Assembly: GCF_005298075.1 (NCBI RefSeq)
Contig: NZ_SZZH01000006.1
Span: forward strand, 124,001-188,000
Direction: 5' to 3'
Length of the DNA stretch: 64,000 nucleotides
From: Nakamurella flava
Lineage (GTDB): Bacteria; Actinomycetota; Actinomycetes; Mycobacteriales; Nakamurellaceae
The notes under the pieces are model-generated. The model was not told where the DNA came from. It did not search any database and was given only the letters and a program-made list of their open reading frames with translations. Of this stretch, positions 62,717-64,000 are shown piece after piece (the stretch's first letter is position 1; each line of letters opens with the position of its first letter). Position numbers and translations under genes: made by a program.

Positions 62717-63747
62717 CCGACATCCTGGTGGCCGGGGCCGGTCCGGCTGGCCTGGCCACCGCGCTGCTGGCCGCGCGGGCCGGGTTCGACGTGCGCGTGA
62801 TCGACCCCCGGGTCGGAGCGGGCGGCGATTCAAGCCCGATCGACAAGGCCTGCGGCGAGGGCCTGATGCCCGGCGCGGTTGCTGCGTTGCGGTCGCTGGG
62901 GGTGCGACCGGCGGGGCGGGAGTTCGCCGGGATCGAGTACGCCGACGGCCGGCGACGGGCGGTGGCGGACTTCCCTGCCGGTCCCGGTCTCGGGGTGCGG
63001 CGCACGGCGTTGTCGTCGGCGCTGCTGACCGCGGTGGTCGACGCCGGAGTCCCCGTACAGGCCGGCTCGGTCCGGTCGGTCGATCAGGACGACAGCGGGG
63101 TCACCGTCGACGGACAGCGATGTCGCTACCTGATCGCCGCCGACGGGCTGCACTCGCCGATCAGCCGCCTACTCGCCCTCGACCGACCGGCCAAGGGGCG
63201 GCAGCGGTGGGGGCAGCGGCGGCATTTCGGGGTGGCGCCGTGGAGCGACCGGGTGCAGGTGCACTGGTCGCCGCACGGTGAGGCGTACGTGACGCCGGTG
63301 GCCGACGACCTGGTCGGGGTGGCCGTCCTCAGCTCCGAGAAGGTTCCATTCGCCGAGCAGTTGCGGTGGTTCCCCCAGATCGCCGAGCGGGTGGCCGGTT
63401 CCGACGGCGGACCAGTGCGGGGCGCGGGCCCACTGCGGCGCCGGACGACGAAGCGCGTCGCCGGGCGGGTACTGCTGGTCGGGGACGCCTCCGGATACGT
63501 CGACGCGCTCACGGGCGAAGGTGTCGCCGTGTCGCTGGCCTGCGCACAGGCGCTGGTCGACTGCCTGCACCGGGGACGCCCGCAGGAGTACGAGAAGCGT
63601 TGGCGCACGGCCTCCCTGCGGTACCGGGCGTTGACGTCCGGGGTGCTGTGGGCGTCGGGGCGGCCGGTGCTGCGGCGGCGGATCGTGCCGACCGCCGCAG
63701 CGTTGCCGTGGGTTTTCCGGGGTGTGGTCGGACAGTTGGCCCGCTAG
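62713..63747 (+). CDS. FAD-dependent monooxygenase/geranylgeranyl-reductase-like flavoprotein
   Basis: A 344-residue flavoprotein. ILVAGAGPAGLATALLAARAG is the FAD motif, KACGEGLMPGAVAAL and YLIAADGLHSPISRLL the DG loop, and VLLVGDASGYVDALTGEGVA the second flavin motif. The KACGEGLMP loop is shared by polyketide hydroxylases and geranylgeranyl reductases. In this operon hydroxylation of the type III PKS product, as by SrsC, is the likely role. GTG 62713 overlaps the methyltransferase stop as GTGA. Confidence 0.88.
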   Translation: MTDILVAGAGPAGLATALLAARAGFDVRVIDPRVGAGGDSSPIDKACGEGLMPGAVAALRSLGVRPAGREFAGIEYADGRRRAVADFPAGPGLGVRRTALSSALLTAVVDAGVPVQAGSVRSVDQDDSGVTVDGQRCRYLIAADGLHSPISRLLALDRPAKGRQRWGQRRHFGVAPWSDRVQVHWSPHGEAYVTPVADDLVGVAVLSSEKVPFAEQLRWFPQIAERVAGSDGGPVRGAGPLRRRTTKRVAGRVLLVGDASGYVDALTGEGVAVSLACAQALVDCLHRGRPQEYEKRWRTASLRYRALTSGVLWASGRPVLRRRIVPTAAALPWVFRGVVGQLAR

Positions 63748-63766
63748 AGCGACCGTCGCGTCGCGG

Positions 63767-64000
63767 TCACGACAGGACGGTCACGGTGGGTCCGGCGTCG
63801 ACGAGGATGGCTTCGCCACTGGGGCGGCGGGGTTCCATGGTCAGCAGGTCGACCGCGGCGCGGGCTACGTCGTCGACGGGGGTCAGCCGGCCGCTGGGGG
63901 CGAAACCGGCGGCGAAGCCGTTCTTGTCGTCGGGCGCCCCGCCGGTCAAACGGTCGACCATGGGGGTGTCGATCACCCACGGGCAGAGTGTGTAGACGTC
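63767..64000 (-). CDS. SDR-family dehydrogenase, C-terminal 77 residues only
   Basis: The reading frame enters from the right edge and ends at 63767. WVIDTPMVDRLTG corresponds to the region after the active site of short-chain dehydrogenases, and LTPVDDVARAAVDLLTMEP and GEAILVDAGPT to the usual C-terminal end. The Rossmann motif and catalytic Tyr lie outside the window, so nothing can be said about substrate. Confidence 0.75.
   Translation of the reverse strand, partial: DVYTLCPWVIDTPMVDRLTGGAPDDKNGFAAGFAPSGRLTPVDDVARAAVDLLTMEPRRPSGEAILVDAGPTVTVLS

Overview
The window is high-GC DNA (about 70% G+C by eye outside one island) with densely packed genes, many GTG starts and ATGA/GTGA stop-start overlaps. 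This style, an S-(hydroxymethyl)mycothiol dehydrogenase gene, an AfsR/SARP-type regulator and repeated leaderless promoters (TANNNT, six bases, start codon) point to an actinomycete that makes mycothiol. I cannot fix the genus from this window.

Most of the window looks like a choline/glycine betaine to pyruvate catabolic region. Choline enters by a BCCT transporter (32106-33950), is oxidised by a choline-oxidase-type GMC enzyme (37097-38662) and a betaine aldehyde dehydrogenase (33947-35467), and glycine betaine is probably demethylated by a three-component Rieske system (40838-43667). Dimethylglycine oxidase (21907-24363) and heterotetrameric sarcosine oxidase (24402-29477) remove the remaining methyl groups as folate-bound one-carbon units or formaldehyde. 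GlyA (29477-30790) and serine dehydratase SdaA (13567-14940) carry glycine to serine to pyruvate. One-carbon units are handled by a FolD variant, a cyclohydrolase-family protein, PurU, a MetF-like protein and PabB; free formaldehyde by the mycothiol-dependent dehydrogenase and its metallo-beta-lactamase partner (43774-45476). The three oxidases release H2O2; katG (9215-11416) is the last gene of the sdaA-purU-pabB unit. A second glycine/serine module lies at 50510-57470: LysR regulator, threonine dehydrogenase, KBL, TRIC/glycine-transporter-family protein, amino acid permease and a second serine dehydratase.

Two regulatory layers can be read. A 19-bp site between sdaA and gntR recurs (15 of 19 bases) between glyA and metF-like, so the GntR protein probably controls both. 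Two TTGACG promoters with 34-bp TTGCG...CGCAA sites precede the transporter operon and the Rieske operon, with an iclR gene next to the latter.

Other regions: 1-9109 has a partial metallo-hydrolase, an AfsR-like regulator, Mn-catalase, TetR, and a stress-type cluster behind a SigF/SigB-like promoter. 15752-20228 is a lower-GC island between gntR and folD with a large SF2 helicase and a TIR protein, a candidate defence system. 38918-39489 is a probable toxin-antitoxin pair with a palindromic operator. 46744-47034 is a broken sigma factor. 48381-50537 encodes a TerD domain joined to a PD-(D/E)XK nuclease-like domain. 60160-63747 resembles a type III polyketide/alkyl-resorcinol-type pathway (UbiA, type III PKS, ICMT-like methyltransferase, FAD monooxygenase). 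The window ends in a partial SDR gene.
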